A stretch of DNA of 64,000 nucleotides, taken from NCBI GenBank assembly GCA_000507305.1, contig DF241743.1, positions 1 to 64,000 on the forward strand. The letters are read 5' to 3'. The notes beneath the pieces are model-generated. The model ran no database searches. It saw only the letters and a list, made by a program, of their open reading frames with translations, and was not told the DNA's origin. Made by a program: the position numbers and the translations under genes. Positions 54,343-64,000 of the stretch are shown one piece after another (the stretch's first letter is position 1; each line of letters starts with the position of its first letter). The DNA comes from Breviolum minutum Mf 1.05b.01. Its lineage: Eukaryota; Sar; Dinophyceae; Suessiales; Symbiodiniaceae.

Positions 54343-54520
54343 CTTTTCTCCTCAACTCATCCGATTCAAGAGCTGTTCTTCAGCTATATGGAGCGTTTGC
54401 GCGTTGTGAAACACTGCTAAAACCTCAGTGTTTGGTGACAGAAAATTTGTCAAGGTGACTGTTTTGGGGTAAGAGGTTGAGGCAGTATCGAAGATGCTAG
54501 GTATCGGTACACTTGTACAC

Positions 54521-54751
54521 CTCAAGGCTTTTGAAAACACCAAGAGACTCCTCATCTGATTCATGTGCAGCTACAGGTGCGGCAGGTTTTGGGAGCTCTT
54601 TCTTCACCTTGCGAGTTTTTTTTCCGAAACTGTTCCGGACCGAGTTTGTATGGTGTTCAAGTTCTGCCTGAGATTCGCGTAAGAAATCCTGTACCAAATG
54701 AGAAAGCTGTTGATCCTCATATTCATCCTCTTCTAATTCTAAGTTTACATC
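54521..54751 (-). CDS. exon, acidic and basic coiled protein, not identified
   Basis: Acceptor AAAGCTAG/GATGTA and donor CCTTGAG/GTGTAC, 77 codons, phase 0. It encodes DVNLELEEDEYEDQQLSHLV, QDFLRESQAELEHHTNSVRN, FGKKTRKVKKELPKPAAPVA and SDEESLGVFKSLE. Highly charged and low in hydrophobics; likely a regulatory or scaffold region. Confidence 0.66.
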
Positions 54752-55168
54752 CTAGCTTTCATGTATCAAGGAAGCACTTACCTAGTCTGCCCCAACTCCG
54801 GTTGCGAAATGGGCAGTGACATATCAGTGAATGTCCACCCCAAGTGTTCTGGCAGTGTCAGTGTCACTGATGTGGCCATTAAACGGGACCCTCTGTTTAA
54901 TAGGTATTAAACGGTCAACAATTTCTGTATCAAAACGGACAATAAGGTATTAAACAGCGTTGTAAACGAAGGGGTATGAAACGGAAGGAATTCCTTTAAC
55001 CGGGTATTAAATGAAAGTGCTTTCGGCCATGTTTTACAGCCTTGATAACATATTGCAAACCCATGTGTTTGATGAAGGCTTATAGATCCAAACCATGCCT
55101 AGCGAGGGACGTTCCCGGACTGAATTGAGAAGAACCAAAAAACTCAGAATGTAAATATCTCAGGTTGT

Positions 55169-55284
55169 TTCACCACACCTTTGGAACACACCCCTAAACC
55201 TTTACCAACAGGCTATGAAGGGATTCCTTTCATAGTTGGCCAGGGGGATTGTTTGGGGTGTGTTCTAGGGGTGTGTTGCAATTT
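55169..55284. mobile_element. introner-like element, family J copy 2
   Basis: The left 70 bases match 781-850 almost exactly; the right third differs more (ggggtgtgttctaggggtgt). Confidence 0.75.
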
Positions 55285-55454
55285 TGCTTGAAAATAGATA
55301 TCTACAAGATTCTACAACCTCTTCAAAGTCAGCCTTGTTGACGGATTGTCTTACTTTTGAATACCAGTGCCGTGGGCCTTCCTCACACACTGACACACAC
55401 AAATGTGTGACAAATTCATGTAACTAGCTTAGCTAAGACATGGGTGAAAATGGC

Positions 55455-55621
55455 CTGAGATAAACTCTATGGAGATCATCTTCCCATCCATTTGCTGCCA
55501 TAGTTTTCCAACATCAAATCTTAATGCCTCCAGTAGCTCCATCTGGCAACCCCTTGGTTTCTTTAAGGTTTCCACGTTTCCAACGGAAAACGTACGATTT
55601 AAGAAAGGGAGATGTTTCAAT
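55455..55621 (-). CDS. exon, protein not identified
   Basis: The frame reads LPFLNRTFSVGNVETLKKPR, GCQMELLEALRFDVGKLWQQ and MDGKMISIEFIS, ending at a GC donor ATCTCAG/GCCATT. It begins next to the family F element at 55,624. Confidence 0.6.
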
Positions 55622-55623
55622 TC

Positions 55624-55714
55624 CCATAAAATCCATGTATGGTATATTTACCTACATTTACAATAAAAAACAACCAAATGTATCCAAATGTAGGTAAATA
55701 TACCATACATGGAT
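55624..55714. mobile_element. introner-like element, family F copy
   Basis: ataaaatccatgtatggtat and ataccatacatggatggtat arms around taggtaaata/tatttaccta. Confidence 0.8.
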
Positions 55715-55767
55715 GGTATGGGATTGACGTGAACCAGACTTTTCAGAAGCATCTAAAGATGAGAAGG

Positions 55768-55868
55768 ATACCCTCCTGGGAACCATCACATATGCCCCAA
55801 CCAGCCGGCAGTTTTGGAGATGATTTTCCTTTTCCCTTAGGATATGGATTCGTTCCCCTGGAGCCTTT
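55768..55868. mobile_element. introner-like element, family E copy (reverse orientation)
   Basis: taccctcctgggaaccatca ... attcgttcccctggagcctt, core gatgattttccttttccctt. Confidence 0.7.
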
Positions 55869-55902
55869 ACCCACAACCTACCAAAGTTCCCACACAGTGC
55901 AC

Positions 55903-56043
55903 CTCTGGTGCAGAACTGCTGGCCGTCGGCGCAGGTCTTGGCGTTGGCGTTGCAACTGCCGCTGTTGGTGCTGCAGGCGTTGGCACCATGCTCTCTTGCG
56001 ATGGAGCAAGGCCACGCCTACTCTCCAGCAAAGGATGCTTCAC
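55903..56043 (-). CDS. Pro/Ala-rich linker exon
   Basis: Acceptor AGATTAG/GTGAAG and donor CACCAGAG/GTGCAC, 47 codons, phase 0. It encodes PLLESRRGLAPSQESMVPTP and AAPTAAVATPTPRPAPTASS. Reads as a disordered linker. The plus strand gives a Gly/Ala-rich frame as an alternative. Confidence 0.52.
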
Positions 56044-56109
56044 CTAATCTTGCTGAAATGTCAAGGCCTTTGTGAAACAAGATCCCGGAACTTTGGTAGG
56101 CATTATTTT

Positions 56110-56320
56110 ATACAAAGCGATTTTCCCCAGTAACAAACACGTCAAACATCTTCCTTAGGGTGCTACTTGGAACCCAAACAGAATGGTGTTTTAGAAACGA
56201 ACCTCTTTCCCTTCCTTGCGTGGCACCTGTTCGAACAAACCAACACATGCCATTTTTTGACCCGCAAAAATGATCTCTTATATCATGGTCTAAACAGTTG
56301 TACACCATACATATTTGTCC
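56110..56320 (-). CDS. candidate exon
   Basis: The minus frame reads FVRTGATQGRERGSFLKHHS, VWVPSSTLRKMFDVFVTGEN. Its ends are not fixed. Confidence 0.45.
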
Positions 56321-56768
56321 AAAACATCCATATAAATATATATATATAATATACACGCAGTATACATTTATAGGAAAAAGTCACTGTGAATCAGACGTAG
56401 ATTCCGTCACTTCCATCAGAATCTAAGAATCTTCTGGCCACCTACCATCAATCAATGAGAATTTCTTCTTAAATCTTCCGATAGTATACCTTAAGCCTTA
56501 AGGAATGCTTCCCGAATGAAGTTATAGTTATGAAGGATTTCTCCGTGTGTTTTTATGATTACTTGGTGATTTTGAGTGGATTCTGGCATCCAAACAACTC
56601 ACCACTCTAGGATTGGGGAAATGAAATGCATCATCCCAATCTCTCCCTTTCCTTTTTCCCCAAAATTGATGGAATCTATTTGAATTTTTACCAACAATCC
56701 GGACAAAAGACTTCTAGTCGAAAAATCGGGGCGATTTTAGACCTTAGCAAAACATTGCGACATATAAC

Positions 56769-56830
56769 CCCCCCTGTTTCAATGTTTCATGTATCTGCAC
56801 CTTGGCAGCTTTCTCCACATGACGTGCCTC
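56769..56830 (-). CDS. short helical exon
   Basis: Acceptor TCAACGCAG/GAGGCA and donor GGGG/GTTATA enclose EARHVEKAAKVQIHETLKQG. It follows the family C2 element. Confidence 0.48.
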
Positions 56831-56857
56831 CTGCGTTGACGATGGATGATAATTATT

Positions 56858-56978
56858 GTTGATGGTAGTGTTGATGGTAGTGTTTTCACCAGTTGATATG
56901 ATAAATATCCCATAATTTAGAAGGTTTTAGCACCATCCCAGGTGGTTGGCCTTGGGACTTTCTGAACCATCAACAGTG
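56858..56978. mobile_element. introner-like element, family C2 copy 2
   Basis: tgttgatggtagtgtttt ... gactttctgaaccatcaaca. It shares ggttttagcaccatcccagg with family C2 copy 1. Confidence 0.75.
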
Positions 56979-57305
56979 AGTTGCCCGTTGGACCAAACGG
57001 AATAGGTCTAGATATGTTTACGTTATTGCCGCGAAAAGTCTCTGCAAAAATGGCAAGTTTGAATTATCCCACCTCACCTTTGCAAACGACTCATCTGGGT
57101 AGCTATATTCTTTCAACATGCTGAACAGTCATTCTTGGATTTTAGCAGAATTCTCGATATAAACCACCATCGGACCAGTGAGGTTGGGTTATACGGTGCC
57201 ATTCCAAAAGGGATGTAGTCAAGTTTTCCAACGCCTTCCTGAAACATGTTGAAAATCTCAGCAGGAAGCACCCTTTCTGTTGGGTACATATGCAATTTCT
57301 ATATT

Positions 57306-57424
57306 TCAGGGCCTTCTTTTCTTGGGAAGGTAAATCTTGACTTTCAACCCCACAAGATCCCGTGAGGCCTGCGTGATGGCACATGGCGTGCAGAAGGACA
57401 CATAGAGACAGTCTCCGCATAGAC
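57306..57424 (-). CDS. PLAC8 last exon (second Cys cluster)
   Basis: Acceptor ATCTTGAG/GTCTAT. It encodes LCGDCLYVSFCTPCAITQAS and RDLVGLKVKIYLPKKRRP, then TGA at 57,306. Phase is exact with the GTGAGG donor at 58,384. Confidence 0.78.
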
Positions 57425-60234
57425 CTCAAGATCTGCCAAATGCATTGTTCATCTTGATTTGATGGTAAACTGCAAGAGAACGCAACATCAGAAGATGACA
57501 AATTTACCATCAAATTTACCATACAATTGACTCAGACCATTTTGATTTGTATGAAATCATTTGATGGTAAAGAATCATACAAATCATCAGATGTGTTTTT
57601 GTATAACACACAGGCGCTCAGCTCCAAATCACTCCCCGATTATGTATAGAGTTTTAGTTACACCTCCCGCCCGCGCTCCCAAACCCACCGGCTTTGATTG
57701 ACTGGAGCTTTGTATTGTTTTGCCTTGTCTTGAAACAGATGTGTTTCTCCGCCAGCTTATCTGCTAAGATGGAATCAATTCTTCAGGTGCAAGAGAGATG
57801 CTTCTTGCAGTTGTCTGCTCCTTCATTGCGAAGCCTGGAAACAGGGTTTGGAGATGAAGAGGAGTAGCTATCAGCTATACATACTTGTTTTTGTAATCCA
57901 CTTCACCCAAACCCAAATTCATGGCATTTTGAAACGATTCCCTGAATTACGAAGCTTCCTTTTCAATTTTTCCACCATGTGACGACGTCATTCACGTAGA
58001 ATCAACACACGGAATACATGCCCTTTCCAAGCCCCCATGGATTTTTTTCCAAACGGTGCACAAGTACTGCTGCCCCCTTGCGGAAATTAAATAATGCTGA
58101 ACATGATGGTTCTTGGAGAAAGCAATTTGCTTCCGACCTGTTTTTGTAGGATATGATATATGACATACTATAATCTATATCTTATAATATAAATAAATAA
58201 TAGTATACACGTACACATATATTTCTAAAGATAGAGGTTTCTACACATGCACATAAAACCACGGTTGCCGTGTATGTATAAATTAAAGAACATACACATT
58301 GTCTTAAATTCATTTTTTTAGAAAAAAATCCTTGGACTTCACCAAACCAACACCAACCAAAACCAACCGTTAAAAAACCTCACCTTTACGTAACATCTGT
58401 CGACCATAGATCAACAGGGCAATGTTGATGATCACGAACGCAGGAAGCCAAAAGTTTGACCTTGGAACCGTCGGAAAGGTTGACCAACGGGGTCCAAGGG
58501 TTTCCATGGATGACTTAGGATCAATTAACCCAGGCCTTGGGGAAATATATATGTTTATAGGAGGCCTACAGTGGAAGAGGGTGATTAGTAGAAACATGTG
58601 AGACATGTGAATTGCTTACTCAAGTGGAACAACCCCCCTTTTTTTCAACTGCTATATAGGTCTTGACTGTTCATCCCAAGAAATATTGTTTTGTAATCAT
58701 GGGTCTCAATTGGTTTAATGGATTTTTTTCCAGAGAGCTCTTCTGCTGAAGCTGCTGGTGATGGTGTGAATGACAGCATTCTTTGAAACATACACAACTC
58801 GTTGGTGGTTTCAACCCATCTGAAAAATATGAGTCAAATTGGAAATCTTCCCCAATTTTCGGGGTGAAAATAAACCATATTTAAAACAATCCGCTAGATA
58901 ATGTTGGATATCGAAATGTAAGAGTGATCCTCCTTGACCTGGGTGTTTTTTTTTACATATTTCTTTACCAACCTGAATTCAACCACAAAAAATGTGAGGT
59001 TTTCCCTTTCACTAAACGACCATTTTCATGGAGTAACTGGGCAGTTTTTTGGTTGAGTGGTGCTAATACCATTCTACTGATTATTTCATAGGGATCCTTG
59101 TAAACACTTACTACAATCCCTTTGTACATATATATATATATAACTGAGTAATATAATCCCCTATATACAGGACAAAGAGATAACCCAAGGTTTTGGACAC
59201 CGCTGCATTGCGTTTTTTTTGAACGCCCAGGTGCGCGATCAGGAATAGGAACACTGCAGCTGCGGGCCAAAAGCCAATGACATTTGCCATGTCCATAGTA
59301 TCCTGATGTCGTGGGAATCTAAGGGCACCACCCCCAATGCCACCCCCAACAAGAAATAAGGCCTTATCACCTAGATCCCTTAATAAAGGCCTTCATAAGG
59401 CCTTATTTCCATTTATTTCCATCTTATTTCCTGGGGTTCGGGACTTATTTCCTTAGATTCCCATGATGACTCGCAAAGGGGTTGACTTGAGTCATCAATA
59501 TGAGTTGGATCTACTCCTCCAGCACCCAGGATGCCAATCACAGAGTCACCACAAGGATGACATTACATCTTTAGTTATGGAATCCCTATGGATGTTTCCT
59601 AAAATGGTGGTACCCCCAAATCATCCATTTCAATAGGGTTTTCCATTATAAATCATCCATTTTTGGGGTACCTCTATTTTTGGAAACATCCCTATCAACC
59701 TTTATTTGCCACTGGCATCCTGGGCCATCGGAAGCTCCAAGAACTTCAATGAACTATTAGCTGACTGCGGACTGCCAAGTTGTATATCACAAACATCCAC
59801 AAATCTATATATTAATTCTAAATCTATATAATCTGCAACACAAATCACAACGTACTACCTCTCATTTCTTTTCGCTTTTTTTGTAAAAGGACAACTACCC
59901 AGTGACTTTAGGGATCTTCCAAACCTACCTTGGAAGGGGGCTATTCGGGCAACATCTTACCTGTAAAGCCGCGGAAGGTTTGGGGGTTCCCCAAACCCAT
60001 ACAATCCATGGGACTGGTATATAAAAACGTACATTTTAGGGGAGTTACTATGGGATCCATGTACGGTAAATATACCAATCCTCCCATGGTAATCCTATGG
60101 GATCCCTGGACTTTTTCCCTTTTCTGCGACACCGAGATTCCGCCCAGCGGATGCAAGGGCAACAACAAGCCATGCAGCAAAGCATAGGCTCCGCCAAGCA
60201 ATCGAAATGTCCCGAAGACCAAACTTGCAGATCC
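57306..60234 (-). CDS. PLAC8-family cysteine-rich membrane protein gene (four exons seen)
   Basis: Exons 60,234-60,141, 59,302-59,227, 58,513-58,384 and 57,424-57,306. The protein has two Cys clusters (FDCLAEPMLCCMACCCPCIR and CGDCLYVSFCTPCAITQASR) separated by two hydrophobic segments, the arrangement of PLAC8 proteins, which sit in membranes and are linked in other eukaryotes to metal export or organ-size control. The first junction (CIRWA/DTMDMANVIGFW) needs a GA donor (GCG/GAATCT) and gives the family's usual RWADT text. The junction between exons 2 and 3 is not settled. Introns carry families A, D, F, K and N. The N-terminus upstream of 60,234 is missing. Confidence 0.75.
58384..58513 (-). 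CDS. PLAC8 exon 3 (membrane segment)
   Basis: It encodes SNFWLPAFVIINIALLIYGR then QMLRK, with canonical donor CGTAAAG/GTGAGG. The start could be at 58,513 (CCTAAG/TCATCC) or nearer 58,470. Confidence 0.68.
58799..58896 (-). mobile_element. introner-like element, family D copy
   Basis: cgttggtggtttcaacccat ... atttaaaacaatccgctag; the right arm has several changes. It is in the intron between PLAC8 exons 2 and 3. Confidence 0.75.
59068..59168. mobile_element. introner-like element, family K copy
   Basis: accattctactgattatttc ... agtaatataatcccctatat. It lies in the same PLAC8 intron as the family D copy. Confidence 0.6.
59227..59302 (-). CDS. PLAC8 exon 2 (membrane segment)
   Basis: Acceptor CATCAG/GATACT. 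It encodes DTMDMANVIGFWPAAAVFLF then LIAHLG. The end is uncertain (a GC donor in CACCTGG/GCGTTC is one choice). Confidence 0.72.
59340..59440. mobile_element. introner-like element, family N copy
   Basis: aagaaataaggccttatcac ... ataaggccttatttccattt. Confidence 0.6.
59590..59690. mobile_element. introner-like element, family A copy
   Basis: gtttcctaaaatggtggtac ... ggtacctctatttttggaaa. It is very close to the copy at 35,589-35,687. Confidence 0.82.
60008..60090. mobile_element. introner-like element, family F copy
   Basis: atgggactggtatataaaaa ... taaatataccaatcctccca. Confidence 0.65.
60141..60234 (-). CDS. PLAC8 exon 1 (first Cys cluster)
   Basis: Acceptor AACACCAG/GGATCT and GA donor TGGGCG/GAATCT. 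It encodes LQVWSSGHFDCLAEPMLCCM and ACCCPCIRWA, with the W-S-x-G-F-D-C and CCPC landmarks of the family. Confidence 0.8.
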
Positions 60235-60871
60235 CTGGTGTTCGGAACGTTCAACGTGAAAAACGTGAGAAACGCTGGTGGAGCACGCAACGCAAAAAGA
60301 AACTCAAGTTTTACGGACGTCGGGAACATTGAATGCACTGAAACAAGTCAAGTTACTTGATGCGAACACATATGATAGAATTTGTACGTATATAGGATCT
60401 ATGTATGTAGTCCATGGGTATGTACCAGATACATACATGTACAAGTATCAGACAGTACTCATTCAGGAGACCAGGGTCACTATTCAGCAGGTCACTATTC
60501 AGCTGAGAGGCCAAAATACCAAAAAATAAAAAACATAAAAACAATCAAAAAAATAAAAATCAATAAATTTAAAAATAAAAAATCATGAAACCACATAACA
60601 CAATTGAACATCACTAATCTGATGTTATATGAGTATACATGTATGAGTACACATGTACAAATCATCCTACACAACAAGCTGCTGCCACACACACATTCCT
60701 TTTTCACCTTCAGGATTTCAAATTAAGAATCCGCAAGAATGCCACACACCAAGTATAGAGAGATACATGCAAACAAAACCCTACACACATGAGAACACGT
60801 GCGCAATTACACTATATGAGACATTAATCAGTAGCTGTACGAAACATATACCACAAATGAAACATGCCACG

Positions 60872-60975
60872 GAATCACGGATTTTCCCTCCATCTTTCAA
60901 TGTCTTCCATTTGCCATCAGGCACGTCTCCGTTGCCATCTCTGGTGCGGGCCAGCGTTTGGTACACCTGCATTCA
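60872..60975 (-). CDS. exon, probably upstream of the PLAC8 gene
   Basis: Acceptor TGAATGCAG/GTGTAC. The frame reads VYQTLARTRDGNGDVPDGKW and KTLKDGGKI. It may be the N-terminal part of the PLAC8 protein, but the phase could not be matched. Confidence 0.5.
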
Positions 60976-61678
60976 GGTCTCTGCACCATTCAGCGGGTTG
61001 GGCAACACACTTTGTCCAACTTGAATGCCATGAGATTCTAGCGAAATCAGATTTGACCTGAATATAAAGCATAAAAGAAGGTTCATGTTCATAGGATACA
61101 GAAATCCTAAACCAACCTAGACTTGAGATTCACTTTTTTAAAAACATCTGGTTGGTTTAGGAGGTTTTCTACAGAAACATCCAGGATTTCTACAGAAAAG
61201 CCAGTTGGTTTTAATAATCTGATCCCATTTTTTTCGTGATGTTGTCTTATTGGAGGCACCTATAAATCACAGCTGCCACAAAGCCAACGACTACCTCGGG
61301 CTTTTTTGAGGAATCGAACGGCATAATTGAAATGGATGATGCGTATCTACAAATATATATATATATATATCGAAATGAAAATTCTATACAAATTACCACA
61401 ATACAGAACTACATAGTCATGTATAATTTAGTAACAGAGATACAGCTGTATAAAGATCATTCAATAGTATCTCTTCTTTCTCCAATGTTCTCATCCAAGC
61501 TACATACTTCCTGTGGTTCAAGCTTTGCTCATCATATCAACTATTAGCCACAAGGAGTTGAGACCATAAGAATCTTCAGATAACATGACGGAACATGAAT
61601 ACATCTACATAACATGAATACATTTTTCTAAGTTTGCAACGCTCTCTATATAGATATCTATTTCTACCATGACAATGA

Positions 61679-61810
61679 TACTGTTGATGGTTCAGAATTC
61701 CCAAGGCCAACCACCAGGGATTGTGCTGTTTTACCCTATAAAAAATGGGATTTCAACTACCTTCACCTCAACTGGTGAGTCGATCCCGGATTTCTGAACC
61801 ACCAACAGTA
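61679..61810. mobile_element. introner-like element, family C2 copy 3
   Basis: tactgttgatggttcagaat ... ggatttctgaaccaccaaca. It follows the exon at 61,833 on the minus strand. Confidence 0.8.
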
Positions 61811-61832
61811 TCTATAGTAAAAACATTAGCAC

Positions 61833-61985
61833 CTTGGCTGGATCGCAGCCAAGAAACCGTTACAAGAGCCGGTAATAGACGCCTCGACAACCACCGCCGA
61901 AATTTCGAAATCACAAGTCATCAACGACATGAGCGCAGCGAAAAAACGATTTTTTTGCAACTTCCAAGTCATCCCGTTTGTTGTT
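61833..61985 (-). CDS. exon with a hydrophobic segment
   Basis: The frame reads LQKNRFFAALMSLMTCDFEI and SAVVVEASITGSCNGFLAAI, ending at a canonical donor AGCCAAG/GTGCTA. Confidence 0.5.
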
Positions 61986-62108
61986 TTTAAGGGTACCTGG
62001 TACTTTTTTTTTTTTCGATTCATTCAATTCCAACAAAAAAAGGTACTGCAATTCCAGTTTTCCATACCTTTTTAGATGGGTGGGGGGTTTCAAAAGGATA
62101 GTTTTCAC

Positions 62109-62174
62109 CTGTTTTTCAACCTTTGGTTGGCCACCCCATGCCTCAGTATCTCCAATGCTGTTGGTACAGGTCTC
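62109..62174 (-). CDS. 66-nt exon
   Basis: Acceptor TACCAAG/GAGACC and donor AAACAG/GTGAAA enclose 22 codons (ETCTNSIGDTEAWGGQPKVE), phase 0. Confidence 0.45.
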
Positions 62175-62377
62175 CTTGGTAGCAGGTCAGGTCAGTTGTC
62201 AAAATCCCAGGTGTTTTTTTCTTCGTTTTCCAAAACGTACCCTTAAAGAATCATGAAGGACCCTCCGCAAAAAAAGAGGGGTTGGTTTGACTCTGTCTTT
62301 TTTTCGCAAGGGTTTTTGGGATGATACTCCAGTCCCCCCACCACTTTTGAGATCCCATGATTCTGCAACTCACCAAC

Positions 62378-62425
62378 CTGTGAAAGTTCCACAAGGCGGT
62401 TGCTAGGTCAAAATGCCAGTGATAC
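62378..62425 (-). CDS. 48-nt exon
   Basis: Acceptor ATGCTAG/GTATCA and donor TTTCACAG/GTTGGT. It encodes YHWHFDLATALWNFH. Confidence 0.42.
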
Positions 62426-62819
62426 CTAGCATAGTAGCGTAGTGAAATGGTTGTACTGTGCAATAGATCGCAATAGCACTATATAAAGTCATCGGTGTGA
62501 CTGAACTTAAACATCCCAAAAAAGGTATTCATGAATATAATGTGTTGAAACATAATCTGTCAGCCAAGAAACGACTTGTTCACAGAGTCCGCCGTTGTTA
62601 TAATTGAATCCTCATCATGCCCTGCATTGGTGTCATCACGACTGCTTGCTGAGTAAGGAGTTCCTAGGAGAGTATTACACTACACTACACCACCAACCTC
62701 TACCAACCAGACATTGGGTGGACCCCCAAAAAAACAGTTCAACTTAGGTTCATATTTACATTTCCAAAGATCTCTCTGGTTTTCATGCTTTCATCCTGGC
62801 TCTCTTATCTTCACCTCGC

Positions 62820-62936
62820 CTTGGGAGGAAAACATCTTGCTCATCTTGTTGTAAGGATTGCCGGCTTCCACCACACCTCCGACACAAAAGGCCACCGTGA
62901 AAAGGTGCATCAACAAAAAAATCCATGGCTCATAAT
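62820..62936 (-). CDS. exon with a membrane segment
   Basis: Acceptor TTCCTAG/ATTATG and GC donor TCCCAAG/GCGAGG. It encodes YEPWIFLLMHLFTVAFCVGG and VVEAGNPYNKMSKMFSSQ. Confidence 0.48.
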
Positions 62937-63280
62937 CTAGGAACATTATTCCATCAAAAATTGAATGGGACCTTACCAACGGACACCTAACTAAGTTGCT
63001 AGAGTTATTAGATACTAAGGTTTAGGGGTCCGTTCAGTAGGTCCTGTTGGAGATTTCTTGGAATTATATGATGCACATCAAAACGCTAAGAGAAAGCAAA
63101 GCTATTTTGAAAAATAGTCCCCAAAAATAGATCCACCTTTCAACAACGTGATGAAACATCTCTAGCCCCCAGCTGCAGCAAATGCGACGCTGAGTAGCGG
63201 GGCACCCCAACTGCGAGGTGTACATTCATACAGTATACCATCTAACATCAGCAGCATCTAGAATGACAATGATGCTGAGA

Positions 63281-63413
63281 TTGACCCTCCCTGAAACGAA
63301 CAGCTCGCCTCTGAAAATAGACTCAGCCCCCCTGGAAGTTCGGAGATTCCTATTGGAAACCATCCATTTTCAGGGGCTATGCGGGCGAACTGTTAGTTTC
63401 AGGGAGGGTATAC
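63281..63413. mobile_element. introner-like element, family B copy
   Basis: accctccctgaaacgaacag ... ctgttagtttcagggagggt, with two inner inverted tracts (cgcctctgaaaata / ccattttcaggggc). Confidence 0.85.
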
Positions 63414-64000
63414 AAAAATGATGAGTAGGATATAGAATATTCAGAATATTCATGTCAACTTTTGATATAGTAAAACCAACCCAAAAGGGCCAAATTCCCG
63501 TTCCTTGGAGGATCATCCCATTTAGTAAAGGCATCCTACAAAGGAGGGTTGTTCCCCTTGCAAATAGCCTAAAAGGCTTACAATTTGGGGTTACTAACTA
63601 CTTGCCAAAGTGGGGTAATCCTGCAAGTACGAATCAGACTCCAATTGCAAGTCATTCTGACATCAAACCCAATCCAAAACCCACCTGAAGTCTTGGTTTG
63701 AGATCTGATCAGCTGTGCATTGCCAGAACTTTCTACTGCAACCAGCGTAGATCTCGAATGTTCCTGGTTCCGTGGTGCACAGCTGCTGCGGCTGGAGGAA
63801 AATCCCTCTCCTTGCTTTGTGAAGTTATTTTTTGATTATTCTATCATGCACAATATCGGATATCGAATAGTTATGGTATGTACATCTTTTATACACATTG
63901 TCCTGTATGTGATGCAAAGGCTACGAATCACCATCAAAGCCGCCAAATCAAAATGGATTTATTTTTTGAAGCTGACCTTAGCTCCAAAAACTTAGTTGCA

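Noticed and set aside
57660-57860. Open frames on both strands (minus DSILADKLAEKHICFKTRQN, plus FSASLSAKMESILQVQE)
   Set aside because: They lie inside the PLAC8 intron 57,425-58,383, whose flanking exons already join in phase; kept out unless RNA shows an extra exon or a nested gene.
58010-58140. Minus frames such as NHHVQHYLISARGQQYLCTV
   Set aside because: Same reason: within the same PLAC8 intron, with two rival frames and no fixed splice sites.

Overview
The window looks like nuclear DNA of a dinoflagellate, probably of the Suessiales/Symbiodiniaceae type; the genus cannot be fixed from sequence alone. It is AT-rich, has no bacterial-type ORFs, and its coding sequence lies in short exons (35-240 nt) separated by introns of about 100-1000 nt. 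Donors are GT, GC or GA, and acceptors are mostly AG followed by G. These splice habits, pentatricopeptide (PPR) repeats of dinoflagellate style, a PPR protein joined to a catechol O-methyltransferase (COMT), and dense short inverted-repeat elements inside introns all point the same way. Almost every secure exon is on the minus strand, so genes read from high to low coordinates.

Layout: 1-168 is an (AC)n microsatellite. 300-5,400 holds scattered minus-strand exons. 6,383-17,803 is the best gene: phase-compatible exons giving an N-terminal helical region, PPR repeats, one hydrophobic segment and a full COMT domain whose last exon ends at 6,383. 18,000-20,700 has a few weak exons. 21,008-22,979 is a GC-richer, nearly intron-free coding stretch broken by a stop and several frame changes. 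23,000-34,000 is mostly intron or repeat with a few exons of unsure strand. 34,700-40,100 carries a run of minus exons, several butting directly onto repeat elements. 43,000-56,900 holds further unrecognised minus exons, including a terminal exon ending at 51,100 and an acidic/coiled exon at 54.5-54.75 kb. 57,306-60,234 is a four-exon PLAC8-family gene. 60,870-62,940 has more minus exons.

The most striking content is about 60 copies of a dozen families of 80-130 bp elements with terminal inverted repeats. I read them as introners, mobile elements that create introns. One copy (14,746-14,841) makes up an entire intron of the PPR-COMT gene. Family C has ends that give GT...AG on both strands and is found in both orientations; family D gives GT...AG only on the minus strand, and all eight copies are in that orientation. 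I judged exons by eye from reading frame, splice sites and phase; no alignment, RNA or repeat search was run.
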